A stretch of DNA of 47,899 bases, taken from assembly GCA_024762835.1 (NCBI GenBank), contig JANTGP010000004.1, positions 1-47,899 of the forward strand, written 5' to 3'. The notes beneath the pieces are model-generated. The model saw only the letters and a list, made by a program, of their open reading frames with translations, searched no databases and had not been told where the DNA came from. This stretch comes from Bacteroidota bacterium. Its GTDB lineage: Bacteria; Bacteroidota; Bacteroidia; Bacteroidales; M50B96. Of the stretch, positions 1-10,105 are shown one piece after another; position 1 is the first letter of the stretch; every line of letters begins with the position of its first letter. Position numbers and translations under genes: made by a program.

Positions 1-170
1 TAATAGTATTAATGTTATTAATTATCAGAGAGATATCACTTGGTAATTAATTATTACTATAATAAAATTGTACGTAACATATTTATTTAATAAATATTGT
101 ATATTTACCCGTTCATTTATGAAATGAATATCTTAATAAGTAAAATTATATAAAAAGTAAAACTTATACT

Positions 171-3100
171 ATGCTACGAAGATTACTATTTTTTGTTTTT
201 GCAATTCTTACAGCAAGCGGGCTCCTTGCTCAATCAGGGTCTTTACAGGGTACGGTTCTCGATAAAGAAACCGGTGAACCAATTCCTTTTGCCAATGTAG
301 TGGTTGAATCAGGCGGGAGTCTGATTGGAGGAGGAATTACTGATTTTGACGGTAAGTACATTGTTAAACCTATACCTGCCGGTAAATATTCTGTAAAAGC
401 TTCTTATGTTGGTTATACAACAATGATACAAGAAGGAGTGGTTATTAATGCTGAGAAAATTACTTTCTTGAAATTAAAACTATCAGCAACTAGCGAAGCA
501 ATCCCTACTGTTGATATTGTTTCATACAAGGTGCCTCTTATAGAAAAAGACCAGACTCAAAGTGGTGAAACAATGACATCCGAACAAATTACTAAAATGC
601 CCGGACGTTCAGCCGCTTCGGTTGCTACAACTGTAGCAGGAGTTTATTCCGAAGGTGGTGAAATAGGGAGTATTCGTGGTGCCCGATCAAGTGGTAATGT
701 TACTTACGTTGATGGTGTTAAAATTATTGGTTCATCTGCACTTCCCCAATCAGCTATTGCTGAGGTCTCTGTTTTAACAGGTGGTTTACCTGCAAAGTTT
801 GGAGATGCAACAGGAGGTATTATAAATATTACAACCAAAGGTCCATCGAATTTTTACTTTGGAGGAATTGAAGCAGTTACTTCCAAAATGTTAGACCCAT
901 ACGATTATAACCTTATTGGCATGTCTGTTTCAGGGCCTCTTTTAACTAAAGTTAATCCTGATTATCCAGACAAAAAAGATGCTATTATGGGTTTCTTTTT
1001 ATCAGGCGAATTCCGGTATACAAAGGATAGTAATCCTTCAATTATTCCACTATACAAAGCTAAAGATGATGTTCGTGCCAGTATAATTGAAGACCCTTTG
1101 AGAGCTGTTAACGATGGATTTGGAACAAATGCAAATGCAGATTTCTTACATGCCGAAGATTTTGAGACTTATAACGTAAAAGAGGGTGATGATGATTACC
1201 GTTTAAATATTGCAGGTAAATTGGAATATAAACCATCAAAAAATTCAAGTATTGTTTTAGGAGGTTCTGCATTACACCAAAAAAGCAATAACTGGAGTTT
1301 CTCAAGTTCAATGTTTAATTCTGATAATTTCTCAGAATCATATTATACAAACTGGCGTTCATATCTACGTTATACACAAAAATTTTCTGACAATCCCGAT
1401 GATAAAAACCAGGTTATTAAAAATGCTTACTATTCAATACAATTCGACTACGAAACAACTTATGGTAAATCTTGGGATAAAGACCATAAGGATAATTTGT
1501 TTGAGTATGGTTATGTAGGAAAGTTTACCACTCATAAGATCTCATCTTATACTCCTTTCTTGGAGACAGATTCCGTAACAGGATTACAAGCTCACTTGCT
1601 AAATGGTTTTTTTGATACACTTGTTGAATATGAATATTCTGATGTTAATTATGAAGTTGCTAATTATACAAGAAGATATTATGACCTATTTGAGGGTAAT
1701 AATTTTTACTTCATGAATAATACATTAATTCAACAAGGAGGTGGAATGCTTAACGGTGAATCACCTGAATCTATTTATGGCTTATGGGCTAGTCCGGGAC
1801 AGTTAACTGCCGGATATAGCAATTTTAAAAATAATCAATTCAGAGTTTCTGCTGCCGGTTCTGCCGATATTAAAAATCATGCAGTCTCTATTGGATTTGA
1901 ATTTGAACAAAGGAGTTCAAGTAGTTATAGCGTTAGTCCACGTGGTTTATGGACGCTTGGACGGGGTCTGATGAATAAGCATATCGAACAAATTGATATT
2001 AGCAATCCGATTTTACATTACCTATTAGACGAAAATGGCGAAATTGTTTATGATGACTTTAATAATCCTGTATTTAATGATACAATTTCTTATAATAGAC
2101 TATATAGTGCAAGTGACCAGGCTTTATTCGATATAAAGTTCAGAGAGCATTTAGGTCTTCCCGTTGACGGACTTGAATGGGTTGATATAGATACGTACGA
2201 CCCTTCTGAGTTTAATATATCTTATTTTAGTGCCGATGAACTATTGAATAGTGGAAACTCTTATGTTGGTTTTCTTGGATATGATGTGCATGGAAACATC
2301 TTAAAAGAGAAACCTAGTTTGCAGGATTTCTTTTCGGCAGTTGATGAAAATGGACGGAATAGCAGATTACTTGCCCCATATGAGCCTACTTATGCAGCTG
2401 CTTATATTCAAGATAAATTTGCCTTTAAAGATTTGATTTTTAATGTAGGTCTTAGAGTTGACCGTTTTGATGCAAATCAGATGGTATTAAAAGATCCTTA
2501 TACATTATATGATGCTTACAAAGCCGGTGACGATGACGGAGGCAAAATTTTAAATACTACTCATCCTGATAATATTGGCGATGACTTTGTTGTATATGTT
2601 GATAATGCAGATAATCCATCTCAGATTTTAGGTTATAGAGATCAAAGTACGTGGTATAATGCTCAGGGAACTGAAATTGACGACCCAAGTACTATTTCTA
2701 CCGCAACAGGAATACAACCTTATCTTGTTAATCCTGGAATTGATATGGCATCACCTGATTATGAGGTTTCTCAGTCTTTTGAAGATTATAAACCGCAGAT
2801 TACTGTTATGCCACGTATCTCATTTTCTTTCCCGATTTCTGATGTTGCATTGTTTTTTGCACATTATGATGTTTTATCAACCAGACCGGGAGGTATTAAT
2901 ATTAGCCCTGTTGATTATCTATTCATGAATGTTAGAGCAACAAATAATAATGTACTGACAAATCCAAATCTGAAACCTGAGAAAACTATAGATTATGAAT
3001 TAGGATTTAAGCAAAAAATTGGAAATACTTCTGCTATTACTATGTCTTCATTTTATCGAGAGATGAGAGATATGCGGCAGGCTATTAATGTTATTGGGTC

Positions 3101-3839
3101 CTATCCTGTTTATCGTTACCTAACTTATGGAAATATTGACTTTGGAACTGTTAAAGGATTTAGTGTATCTTACGATATGAGACGTACAGGGAATGTTGCA
3201 ATTAGAGCAAGTTACACCTTGCAGTTTGCTAACGGAACAGGTTCAAGTGCCAACGAAGGGGTGAACCTGTTAAACTCAGGTCAGCCTAATCTAAGAACTA
3301 CAATTCCTTTATCGTTCGACCAACGCCATTCTATTATTACTAATATTGATTTTCGCTATTTTGACGGAAAGGCTTATAACGGACCAAAGTTATTTGGAAA
3401 AAAGATATTGGAGAACACCGGTGCTAACTTGATTATTCATGCAGGCTCAGGTTCACCTTACAGTAAAAGATCAATTGTTGGAGGTGTTCTTGAAGGTTCT
3501 ATTAACGGATCACGGAAACCATGGCGTACTACTCTCGATTTAACAATTGATAGAGATGTGATGATTACCTGGGGCGAAGGCGAAAGTAAGAAAAAAAGCA
3601 GGTTAAATATTAAATTAGAAATATTGAATCTCCTAAATACAAAAAACATACTTAATGTATATAGTCAAACCGGTAATCCCGACGATGACGGATATCTGTA
3701 TGCAGCAGCTAATCAAACTGCAATTGAATCTCAAATTGATGAAATGGCATACAGGAATTATTATATTATGTCTTTGCAACGTCCTTGGATGTATAGTCGA
3801 CCTAGAACAATCCGCTTGGGAGTAACATTAAGTTTTTAA
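171..3839 (+). CDS. TonB-dependent outer-membrane receptor with N-terminal carboxypeptidase-regulatory-like domain
   Basis: Outer-membrane receptor that would import a ligand using TonB energy; the ligand is unknown. The 1222-residue product starts with a signal peptide (about residues 1-20, cut after LLA before Q). A CarboxypepD_reg-like beta-sandwich follows at about 23-108 (GTVLDKETGEPIPFANV). The plug is at about 130-225 (IRGARSSGNVTYVDGVKI, then GGLPAKFGDATGGIINITTKG). A long beta-barrel then ends in phenylalanine (GVTLSF), as is usual for outer-membrane barrels. There is no SusD-like partner nearby, so it is not a classical SusC pair. It is first in a trio with the T9SS-like cargo 27 bases downstream and a PorV-like protein. 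The ATG follows an AT-rich leader with no Shine-Dalgarno site. Class is certain, substrate is not. Confidence 0.93.
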   Translation: MLRRLLFFVFAILTASGLLAQSGSLQGTVLDKETGEPIPFANVVVESGGSLIGGGITDFDGKYIVKPIPAGKYSVKASYVGYTTMIQEGVVINAEKITFLKLKLSATSEAIPTVDIVSYKVPLIEKDQTQSGETMTSEQITKMPGRSAASVATTVAGVYSEGGEIGSIRGARSSGNVTYVDGVKIIGSSALPQSAIAEVSVLTGGLPAKFGDATGGIINITTKGPSNFYFGGIEAVTSKMLDPYDYNLIGMSVSGPLLTKVNPDYPDKKDAIMGFFLSGEFRYTKDSNPSIIPLYKAKDDVRASIIEDPLRAVNDGFGTNANADFLHAEDFETYNVKEGDDDYRLNIAGKLEYKPSKNSSIVLGGSALHQKSNNWSFSSSMFNSDNFSESYYTNWRSYLRYTQKFSDNPDDKNQVIKNAYYSIQFDYETTYGKSWDKDHKDNLFEYGYVGKFTTHKISSYTPFLETDSVTGLQAHLLNGFFDTLVEYEYSDVNYEVANYTRRYYDLFEGNNFYFMNNTLIQQGGGMLNGESPESIYGLWASPGQLTAGYSNFKNNQFRVSAAGSADIKNHAVSIGFEFEQRSSSSYSVSPRGLWTLGRGLMNKHIEQIDISNPILHYLLDENGEIVYDDFNNPVFNDTISYNRLYSASDQALFDIKFREHLGLPVDGLEWVDIDTYDPSEFNISYFSADELLNSGNSYVGFLGYDVHGNILKEKPSLQDFFSAVDENGRNSRLLAPYEPTYAAAYIQDKFAFKDLIFNVGLRVDRFDANQMVLKDPYTLYDAYKAGDDDGGKILNTTHPDNIGDDFVVYVDNADNPSQILGYRDQSTWYNAQGTEIDDPSTISTATGIQPYLVNPGIDMASPDYEVSQSFEDYKPQITVMPRISFSFPISDVALFFAHYDVLSTRPGGINISPVDYLFMNVRATNNNVLTNPNLKPEKTIDYELGFKQKIGNTSAITMSSFYREMRDMRQAINVIGSYPVYRYLTYGNIDFGTVKGFSVSYDMRRTGNVAIRASYTLQFANGTGSSANEGVNLLNSGQPNLRTTIPLSFDQRHSIITNIDFRYFDGKAYNGPKLFGKKILENTGANLIIHAGSGSPYSKRSIVGGVLEGSINGSRKPWRTTLDLTIDRDVMITWGEGESKKKSRLNIKLEILNLLNTKNILNVYSQTGNPDDDGYLYAAANQTAIESQIDEMAYRNYYIMSLQRPWMYSRPRTIRLGVTLSF

Positions 3840-3866
3840 TAACAGAAAAATAAACCATTATATAAG

Positions 3867-6800
3867 ATGAGAAAAATAGGATATACATTTGCGATTATTT
3901 TATGGCTGACTTCCGGTCATATCTTACATGCCGAAAAATATATTGGTAGTACAAATAATAATAGCGGATTTAAATCAGGTCAAGGAATATCTGCAGGATG
4001 TGTTCCTGCAACCGGTTCTACTGAATTAGATTTGAACAATGTTCGTGCTCTAATTCAAACAGGTGGCGATATGTGGTGGGATTTACAAGGTACAGCTCAG
4101 TACGAAATCCCTAAAGGCTCAGGTAAAACTGCACTTTTTGCCGGTTCAATCTGGATTGGCGGAACTGATGTTAATGGGCAGCTAAAACTTGCCGCGTTGA
4201 GATTCAGACAGGTAGGTACTGATTACTGGCCGGGTCCCTTAATTACTTCAGGACCTGACAGAGGAACAACTACATCGGAAGTTTGCTTACAGTATGACAG
4301 GCATTATACAATATTTCGTAATCAAGTGGCAAAATTCAGAGCATGGTATAATGCTGATGCCGAAACCAGAGCTGAAGATTATCCCGGTTACTCTATCCCC
4401 AGTGTTATATTGGATTGGCCTGCTCATGGCGATGTAGCTTCAGGTTATGATTATTATCTTGCACCTTTTTATGATGTTGACGGTGATGGATATTATGACC
4501 CTTATGCAGGTGATTATCCATTTTACGACCTTGACGGTGAGTTGCCTTGCGGAACATCAAGAGAAGAAAGAATTCCCCGCTTATTTGGAGACCAGACTTT
4601 ATGGTGGGTTTATAATGACAGAGGTAATGTTCATACTGAAACAAAAGGTGATGCCATTGGAATGGAGATAAGAGCTCAGGCTTTTGCATTTTCAACTAAT
4701 GATGAGTTAAATGATATGACATTTTATAACTATGCCCTTATCAACAGATCTACTTATACTTTAATTGAAACATACTTTGGTGTATGGACTGATGCTGATA
4801 TGGGATATGCTTTCGATGATTATGTGGGTTGCGATGTAAATAGAGGTTTAGGTTATTTGTATAATGGAACAGCTGTTGATGGTACAGGGCAAATCCAGGC
4901 ATATGGAGGACCAACCCCTCCTCCTCCTGCAGTTGGTGTCGACTTTTTTGAAGGACCTTATCAAGATCCTGACGGGATGGATAATCCTAGTAGTTGGAAT
5001 CCTGTTACAGGAGAACTTAACTGTGATGGAAATATATTAAATGGTAACATAAACGGATTAAACTTTGGAGATGGTATTGTTGACAATGAGCGATGGGGAA
5101 TGAGACGTTTCTTATACTTTAATAATGTTTCAGGTGTTTTAGGTGACCCTGGTGAAGCAATAGATTATTATAACTATTTGCGTGGAATTTGGAAAGATGG
5201 TACGAAAATGGTTTATGGCGGAACCGGACACTATCTTGATGGTGATGCTACTGATACTGAAACAGATTTCATGTTTCCTGGCGATACAGATCCATGCGGT
5301 TGGGGACAAGGTGGTCAGGTTATGAGCTTTAATTGGAGTGAAGAACAAGCTGATAATCCACCTAATGACAGACGATTTGTGCATTCTGCTGGTCCTTTTA
5401 CTTTAGAGCCCGGAGCTGTTAATGATATTACAACCGGAGTCGTTTGGGCACGTGCAACAGGCGGAGGTCCATATGAGTCTGTTGAAGAGGTAAGACTTGC
5501 TGATGATAAAGCACAATTGCTTTTTGATAATTGTTTTAAAGTTGTTAACGGACCAGATGCTCCTGATGCAAAATTTGTTGAACTTGACAAGGAAGTGGTT
5601 TTCCATATTTACAATACACCTGAATCTAATAACTATTTAGAGCAGTATGAGGAAAAAGACTTTTCTATTATTGATTTTGATACAGACGGGGATGGAACAG
5701 TTGATATTTTGGATAAGTTTTATCGTTTTGAAGGATATCAGGTATTTCAGTTTAAAGATGCATCGGTTTCAGTAGGGGATATTGGTAATATTAATCTTGT
5801 TCGTGAAGTTTTTCAATGTGATGTAAAGAATGATGTTGACCAACTCGTAAATTTTACATGGAGTGATAATTTGGGAGCAAATATACCCGAAGAAATGGTT
5901 GATGGTGCAAATGATGGTATTAAACATACATTTACAATAAAAGAAGATGCTTTTGCCACAAATGACAAAGCATTGGTAAACCATAAAAGGTATTATTTTG
6001 CTATACTTGCTTATGGTTATAATGAGTATTTAAAATATGATCAAAATACATCTACTAAGGGTCAAAAGAAACCTTATCTTGCAGGAAGAAAAGGTGCAAC
6101 AGGTCCTATAAAAGTTTATGAGGTTATTCCACATATCAGTTCTTCCAGTGATGGTGGAACGATTCTAAACTCAGAATATGGCGATGGTTTAGAGATAACT
6201 CAGGTCGAAGGTTTTGGTAGTGGTCCTAATATTATTAATATGACTAAAGAGTCAATAGATCAAATTATGTCGGGAGAACCATGGAGTGTTGACCGTAGAA
6301 CATATGAAAAAGGCTATGCTCCAATAAAAATTAAGGTAATTGATCCTCTAAATGTGCCTGAAGGAGATTTTGCTATTTGTTTTGATCCTGATTCTGCTGA
6401 TTATAACACAGGACAAATTTGGAACTATGAGGTTAAGAATGATAAGTGGTATATTTATCAAATAGGAGGTAATGATATTATTGATACTATTTATTCTGAT
6501 AAAGGTATAAAAGTTAGAAATGAACAGATTATCTCTGATCTTGGGCTTTCAGTAATTGTTGAGTTTCAGCAATTTCAAGATGAAAAATTAGAAACTACAG
6601 GCGAGGTTGATCCAACATTTGGAATATTAAGTTACAGTAGTGTGTTCTCTAATGTAAGCAATGCTTGGCTTAGTTTCTTGCCTGATGGCGATGATTTTAA
6701 TGCTATGAACTGGATTCGTTCAGGAACACAAAATGATGTTAATAACTCTGAATATAATGATTTAACAGTTTCATCAGGGGCTTATGATGAAGATGAAGCC

Positions 6801-8018
6801 TTTGAAGGTATACTTAATGGAACCTGGGCTCCTTATAAAATGGTAGCCGAAGGAGATAATGGATTGGCTTATACAAGTGGGCATGCCTTAATTACTTTCT
6901 CTAAATATCGTTTGGCAAGCGTGGATTTGGTTATTACAGCAGATAGGTCGAAATGGACACGTTCATGTGTGCTCGAAATGAGTGAGAATGATAGTTTGGA
7001 GAATGGTGATGCCGTTCCTGCTTTATTTGGCGAAGGTGATGCATATAAGTTTGATTTAAGAGATTCTTATTCAATAGATAAAGATGGAAATTATGCCTCA
7101 ACGGAAACTGGCAGTGATAACCCAAATGACCCGAATTATATTTCAGGTAAAGGTATGGGTTGGTTCCCGGGTTATGCTATTGATATAGAAACAGGGAAAA
7201 GACTTAATATAGTTTATGGCGAAGCATCAGCATTTCCGGGTGAGAATGGAAGAGATATGAAATGGAATCCTTCACCAAACGTATATTCAAACTTTGGTAT
7301 TCCTCTCTTTGGCGGGAAACATTATATTTATATTGTTGGTGATAACTTTATGCTTAAAGCAAATCATGTTGACACTTCTGTTTATATGCCAAGCTATGAT
7401 GCTTGTAAATATATGCGTACTTTGCTAACTAGCACCAGTATTCTTACGAGAAAGAAAGCCTATCAAAATTTTATGTGGACATCAATCCCAATATTAAATT
7501 TCAGCTATGAAGCTAAGGACTTTGAGAAGGATGTGTTATCTTTAAGCGATTTGACAATTAGTATTAGAATGGCGAATCCTCACAGAGCTGGATTTGGCAT
7601 ATATTCAGTAGAAAATCCTGTAAATGACGACTTCCCTAGATTTGAATTCGATACCAGAGATATTATGACAGTTAAGAATGACGAGGAAACTGGTAAAGAT
7701 GCTTTAGCTCTTATTAATATTGTTCCTAATCCTTATTATGGGTATTCTGAATATGAAAAGACACAGCTTGAAAATCTTGTTAAGATTACTAATCTTCCAA
7801 AGAAATGTACAATATCTATCTATAATGTTAGTGGTACCTTAGTAAGAAGATTTAAAAAGGATAGTGAACTAAGCTATCAGGAATGGGATTTGAAGAATCA
7901 ATATGGGATTTCTATTGCAAGCGGTGTTTATATTATACATGTGGATGCAGGTGTTTTAGGCGAACGAATCCTTAAATGGTTTGGAGCATTACGACCAATT
8001 GACCTTAATGCATTTTAG
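3867..8018 (+). CDS. Large exported protein with T9SS-like C-terminal domain (1383 aa)
   Basis: Secreted or surface protein of unknown function. A signal peptide covers about residues 1-22 (hydrophobic core FAIILWL, cut near LHA). The mature part opens with a motif I recall from related Bacteroidota exported proteins (ELDLNNVRALIQTGGDMWWDL). It also has Asp-rich, calcium-binding-like stretches (YDVDGDGYYDP near residue 204; DTDGDGTVDILDKF near 610). The last 90 or so residues (IVPNPYYGYSEYE ... ISIYNVSGTLVRRF ... ISIASGVYIIHVDAGVLGERILKW) have the layout of a T9SS sorting domain. They continue into an extra tail, KWFGALRPIDLNAF, not found in ordinary type A domains. It lies between a TonB receptor and a PorV-family gene, which fits a T9SS cargo. 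No enzyme domain was recognised. Confidence 0.85.
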   Translation: MRKIGYTFAIILWLTSGHILHAEKYIGSTNNNSGFKSGQGISAGCVPATGSTELDLNNVRALIQTGGDMWWDLQGTAQYEIPKGSGKTALFAGSIWIGGTDVNGQLKLAALRFRQVGTDYWPGPLITSGPDRGTTTSEVCLQYDRHYTIFRNQVAKFRAWYNADAETRAEDYPGYSIPSVILDWPAHGDVASGYDYYLAPFYDVDGDGYYDPYAGDYPFYDLDGELPCGTSREERIPRLFGDQTLWWVYNDRGNVHTETKGDAIGMEIRAQAFAFSTNDELNDMTFYNYALINRSTYTLIETYFGVWTDADMGYAFDDYVGCDVNRGLGYLYNGTAVDGTGQIQAYGGPTPPPPAVGVDFFEGPYQDPDGMDNPSSWNPVTGELNCDGNILNGNINGLNFGDGIVDNERWGMRRFLYFNNVSGVLGDPGEAIDYYNYLRGIWKDGTKMVYGGTGHYLDGDATDTETDFMFPGDTDPCGWGQGGQVMSFNWSEEQADNPPNDRRFVHSAGPFTLEPGAVNDITTGVVWARATGGGPYESVEEVRLADDKAQLLFDNCFKVVNGPDAPDAKFVELDKEVVFHIYNTPESNNYLEQYEEKDFSIIDFDTDGDGTVDILDKFYRFEGYQVFQFKDASVSVGDIGNINLVREVFQCDVKNDVDQLVNFTWSDNLGANIPEEMVDGANDGIKHTFTIKEDAFATNDKALVNHKRYYFAILAYGYNEYLKYDQNTSTKGQKKPYLAGRKGATGPIKVYEVIPHISSSSDGGTILNSEYGDGLEITQVEGFGSGPNIINMTKESIDQIMSGEPWSVDRRTYEKGYAPIKIKVIDPLNVPEGDFAICFDPDSADYNTGQIWNYEVKNDKWYIYQIGGNDIIDTIYSDKGIKVRNEQIISDLGLSVIVEFQQFQDEKLETTGEVDPTFGILSYSSVFSNVSNAWLSFLPDGDDFNAMNWIRSGTQNDVNNSEYNDLTVSSGAYDEDEAFEGILNGTWAPYKMVAEGDNGLAYTSGHALITFSKYRLASVDLVITADRSKWTRSCVLEMSENDSLENGDAVPALFGEGDAYKFDLRDSYSIDKDGNYASTETGSDNPNDPNYISGKGMGWFPGYAIDIETGKRLNIVYGEASAFPGENGRDMKWNPSPNVYSNFGIPLFGGKHYIYIVGDNFMLKANHVDTSVYMPSYDACKYMRTLLTSTSILTRKKAYQNFMWTSIPILNFSYEAKDFEKDVLSLSDLTISIRMANPHRAGFGIYSVENPVNDDFPRFEFDTRDIMTVKNDEETGKDALALINIVPNPYYGYSEYEKTQLENLVKITNLPKKCTISIYNVSGTLVRRFKKDSELSYQEWDLKNQYGISIASGVYIIHVDAGVLGERILKWFGALRPIDLNAF

Positions 8019-8058
8019 AAAAAGTAAATATTTGACAGATTATTATAATTGATATATT

Positions 8059-9126
8059 ATGAATAAATTATTAAAAAATACTCTAAGTATATTGTTAGTT
8101 TTGTTAGTAACATTACCGGTAAACATTTATGCCGGCAATAAGCAACGTGCAGGACAAGCAGGTGCAACTGAATTGCTGATTAACCCTTGGGCAAGAAGTT
8201 CAGGTTGGGGCGGTGCAAATACAGCAGGCACACATGGTTTAGAAGCTGTATTTACTAATGTAGCAGGTTTGGCTTTTACTCATAGTACCGACCTAATGTT
8301 TGTACATACTAATTGGCTGGGTGGATCAGATATTGGAATCAATGCATTTGGTTTTTCACAAAAAGTTGGAGAATCAGGTGTGCTTGCTCTTTCAGTGATG
8401 ACTATGGATTTTGGCGAGATACCTATAACTACTGTTGATTTACCTGAAGGTGGTATTGGAACCTTCCACCCTCAGTATACTAATATTTCGATTGCTTATG
8501 CAAAAGAATTCTCAAACTCAATTTTTGGAGGTGTTACAGTTAAAATAATTAATGAATCTATTTCTGACCTTACGGCAAGTGGTATTTGCTTTGATGCGGG
8601 TATTCAGTATGTTACAGGAGATGAGGAACAGCTTAAGTTTGGTATATCTATGAAAAATGTTGGACCTACCTTACTTTTTAAAGGTGATGGTCTTTCATTT
8701 AGAGGCATTGTTCCCGAAACAGAGGTCGACTTAACTGTTGAACAGAGATCACAAGATTTTGAACTACCTTCTTTAATTACAATTGGTGCCAGTTATGATT
8801 TTAATTTCTCTCAAGAAACAAGGTTGACTGCTGCAGGAAATTTTACATCTAATTCGTTTACTAAAGATCAATTCCATTTTGGACTTGAGTTTGCTTATCG
8901 AAATATCCTGTTCTTAAGAGGTGGATATGTACACGAAGAGGGTGATAAGATATTTGGTAATGATTATGACACAAGAGAGACAGCTTTCACAGGTCCTTCA
9001 TTTGGTTTTTCTTTACAAATACCAATTAATAAGGAAAATGGATCGACTATGTCATTAGATTATTCATATCGAGATACCGACCCTTTTAATGGAGTTCACA
9101 CCATTGGAGCAAAAATTAGTTTGTAA
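8059..9126 (+). CDS. PorV/PorQ-family type IX secretion outer-membrane protein
   Basis: Predicted FadL-like outer-membrane beta-barrel of the PorV/PorQ family (355 residues). PorV carries T9SS cargo from the translocon to the attachment complex; PorQ and related proteins have linked roles. A signal peptide covers about residues 1-25 (LSILLVLLVTLPV, cut after IYA). The mature N-terminus has the family signature: GATELLINPWARSSGWGGANTA then NVAGLAF. The barrel strands run to the final ISL. It is third in the operon, 40 bases after the large exported protein, and is followed by a terminator. This suggests a dedicated shuttle for that cargo rather than the core PorV, but the sequence cannot separate these two options. 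Confidence 0.85.
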   Translation: MNKLLKNTLSILLVLLVTLPVNIYAGNKQRAGQAGATELLINPWARSSGWGGANTAGTHGLEAVFTNVAGLAFTHSTDLMFVHTNWLGGSDIGINAFGFSQKVGESGVLALSVMTMDFGEIPITTVDLPEGGIGTFHPQYTNISIAYAKEFSNSIFGGVTVKIINESISDLTASGICFDAGIQYVTGDEEQLKFGISMKNVGPTLLFKGDGLSFRGIVPETEVDLTVEQRSQDFELPSLITIGASYDFNFSQETRLTAAGNFTSNSFTKDQFHFGLEFAYRNILFLRGGYVHEEGDKIFGNDYDTRETAFTGPSFGFSLQIPINKENGSTMSLDYSYRDTDPFNGVHTIGAKISL

Positions 9127-9155
9127 TAAAATTTAATTTCATATATTAGAAATAT

Positions 9156-9183
9156 AAAGAGTCCCGAATATTCGGGATTCTTT
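9156..9183 (+). terminator. Rho-independent terminator after the receptor/cargo/PorV trio
   Basis: A 13-base-pair stem with a single G-U pair (AAAGAGTCCCGAA paired with TTCGGGATTCTTT) closes on a two-base loop and is followed by a T-rich stretch. It lies 30 bases after the PorV-like stop codon and separates the trio from greA. Confidence 0.85.
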
Positions 9184-9211
9184 GTTGTTTATACACTTAA
9201 TAAAAAGAAAA

Positions 9212-9685
9212 ATGAGTAATATTTCATATATTACAGCCGAAGGCATGAAAAAACTGAAGGAAGAATTGGATTATCTTAAAAGAGTTCAACGTCCTTCTAT
9301 CTCAAAACAAATTGCAGAGGCAAGGGATAAAGGTGATTTGTCAGAAAATGCTGAATATGATGCAGCTAAGGAAGCACAAGGTCTTCTTGAAATGAGAATA
9401 TCAAAGATGGAAAATACCCTTGCTTTTTCCAGGCTGATTGATGAATCGAAAATTGATACGGAAACTGTACAGATATTAAATAAGGTTAAGTTAAAAAACC
9501 TGAATAATAATATGACAATGGAGTATATGATTGTTTCTGATAGCGAAGCCGATCTTAAATTAAAAAAACTGTCGGTGAATACTCCAATTGCAAAAGCTCT
9601 TTTAGGAAAAAGAGTTGGAGAAGTTGTTGAAGTAATAGTTCCCTCGGGCAAGCAGGTTTTTGAGATTATAGATATATCAATATAG
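9212..9685 (+). CDS. greA: Transcription elongation factor GreA
   Basis: Rescues backtracked RNA polymerase by stimulating cleavage of the 3' end of the transcript. The 157-residue length matches the family. The N-terminal coiled coil carries the tip motif GDLSENAEYDAAKE with acidic residues D42 and E45, equivalent to D41 and E44 of E. coli. The C-terminal FKBP-like domain includes TPIAKALLGKRVGEVVEV. The ATG at 9212 is preferred over an in-frame TTG at 9182, which would add ten residues and sit inside the preceding terminator. The HIT gene follows 24 bases later and is probably cotranscribed. Confidence 0.97.
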   Translation: MSNISYITAEGMKKLKEELDYLKRVQRPSISKQIAEARDKGDLSENAEYDAAKEAQGLLEMRISKMENTLAFSRLIDESKIDTETVQILNKVKLKNLNNNMTMEYMIVSDSEADLKLKKLSVNTPIAKALLGKRVGEVVEVIVPSGKQVFEIIDISI

Positions 9686-9709
9686 AGTTTAATGTTAAAA
9701 TAAAGTAAT

Positions 9710-10105
9710 ATGGCAAGTATTTTTTCAAAGATTATCAGTGGAGAAATTTTTTCGTATAAGATAGCTGAAGATGATAATTTCTATGCCTTTCTTGATATTT
9801 TTCCAATTACAAAAGGACATACATTAGTTGTACCTAAAAGGGAGGTTGACTATATTTTTGACTTGGATGATGTGCTAATAGGTGAAATGAATATATTTGC
9901 AAAAAAGATTGCTAAAGCAATTGAAAAGGTTATTCCATGTAAACGCATCGGAGTAGCCGTTCTTGGGCTTGAAGTTCCTCATGCCCATATTCACTTAATA
10001 CCTATAACTACTGAGAAGGATATAGACTTTTCTAGGCCTAAGTTAAAATTAAGCGAGGAAGAGTTTATGACAATATCTCGGAAAATACGTGAGAATCTTA
10101 AGTAA
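9710..10105 (+). CDS. HIT-family nucleotide-binding protein
   Basis: Histidine-triad protein of 131 residues, probably a purine nucleoside phosphoramidase or related nucleotide hydrolase of the Hint branch. The triad HAHIH followed by LIPI lies at residues 91-95, at the C-terminal side as expected. The N-terminus has the family pattern SIFSKIISGEIFSYKIAEDD with FLDIFPITKGHTLVVPK. It lies directly after greA, an arrangement I recall from other Bacteroidota. Its 3' end overlaps the 3' end of convergent ruvC by eight bases, so the two genes share their last codons on opposite strands. The physiological substrate cannot be read from the sequence. Confidence 0.95.
   Translation: MASIFSKIISGEIFSYKIAEDDNFYAFLDIFPITKGHTLVVPKREVDYIFDLDDVLIGEMNIFAKKIAKAIEKVIPCKRIGVAVLGLEVPHAHIHLIPITTEKDIDFSRPKLKLSEEEFMTISRKIRENLK

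Noticed and set aside
100-107. TATATTTA as the -7 box of the TonB receptor gene
   Set aside because: The final base mismatches TAnnTTTG and no TTTG lies at the -33 distance, so it was not listed as a feature.
171-3839. SusC-type glycan importer
   Set aside because: The receptor shares the N-terminal domain type, but no SusD-like lipoprotein is adjacent; the neighbours are T9SS-like cargo and PorV-like genes.
4405-4695. Minus-strand ORF of 96 codons opposite the large exported protein
   Set aside because: It lies wholly antisense to a gene with clear signal peptide and motifs; the His/Gln-rich translation is typical of a shadow frame.
9182-9211. In-frame TTG extension of greA
   Set aside because: It overlaps the terminator stem, adds ten residues absent from GreA, and the ATG at 9212 restores the family length.
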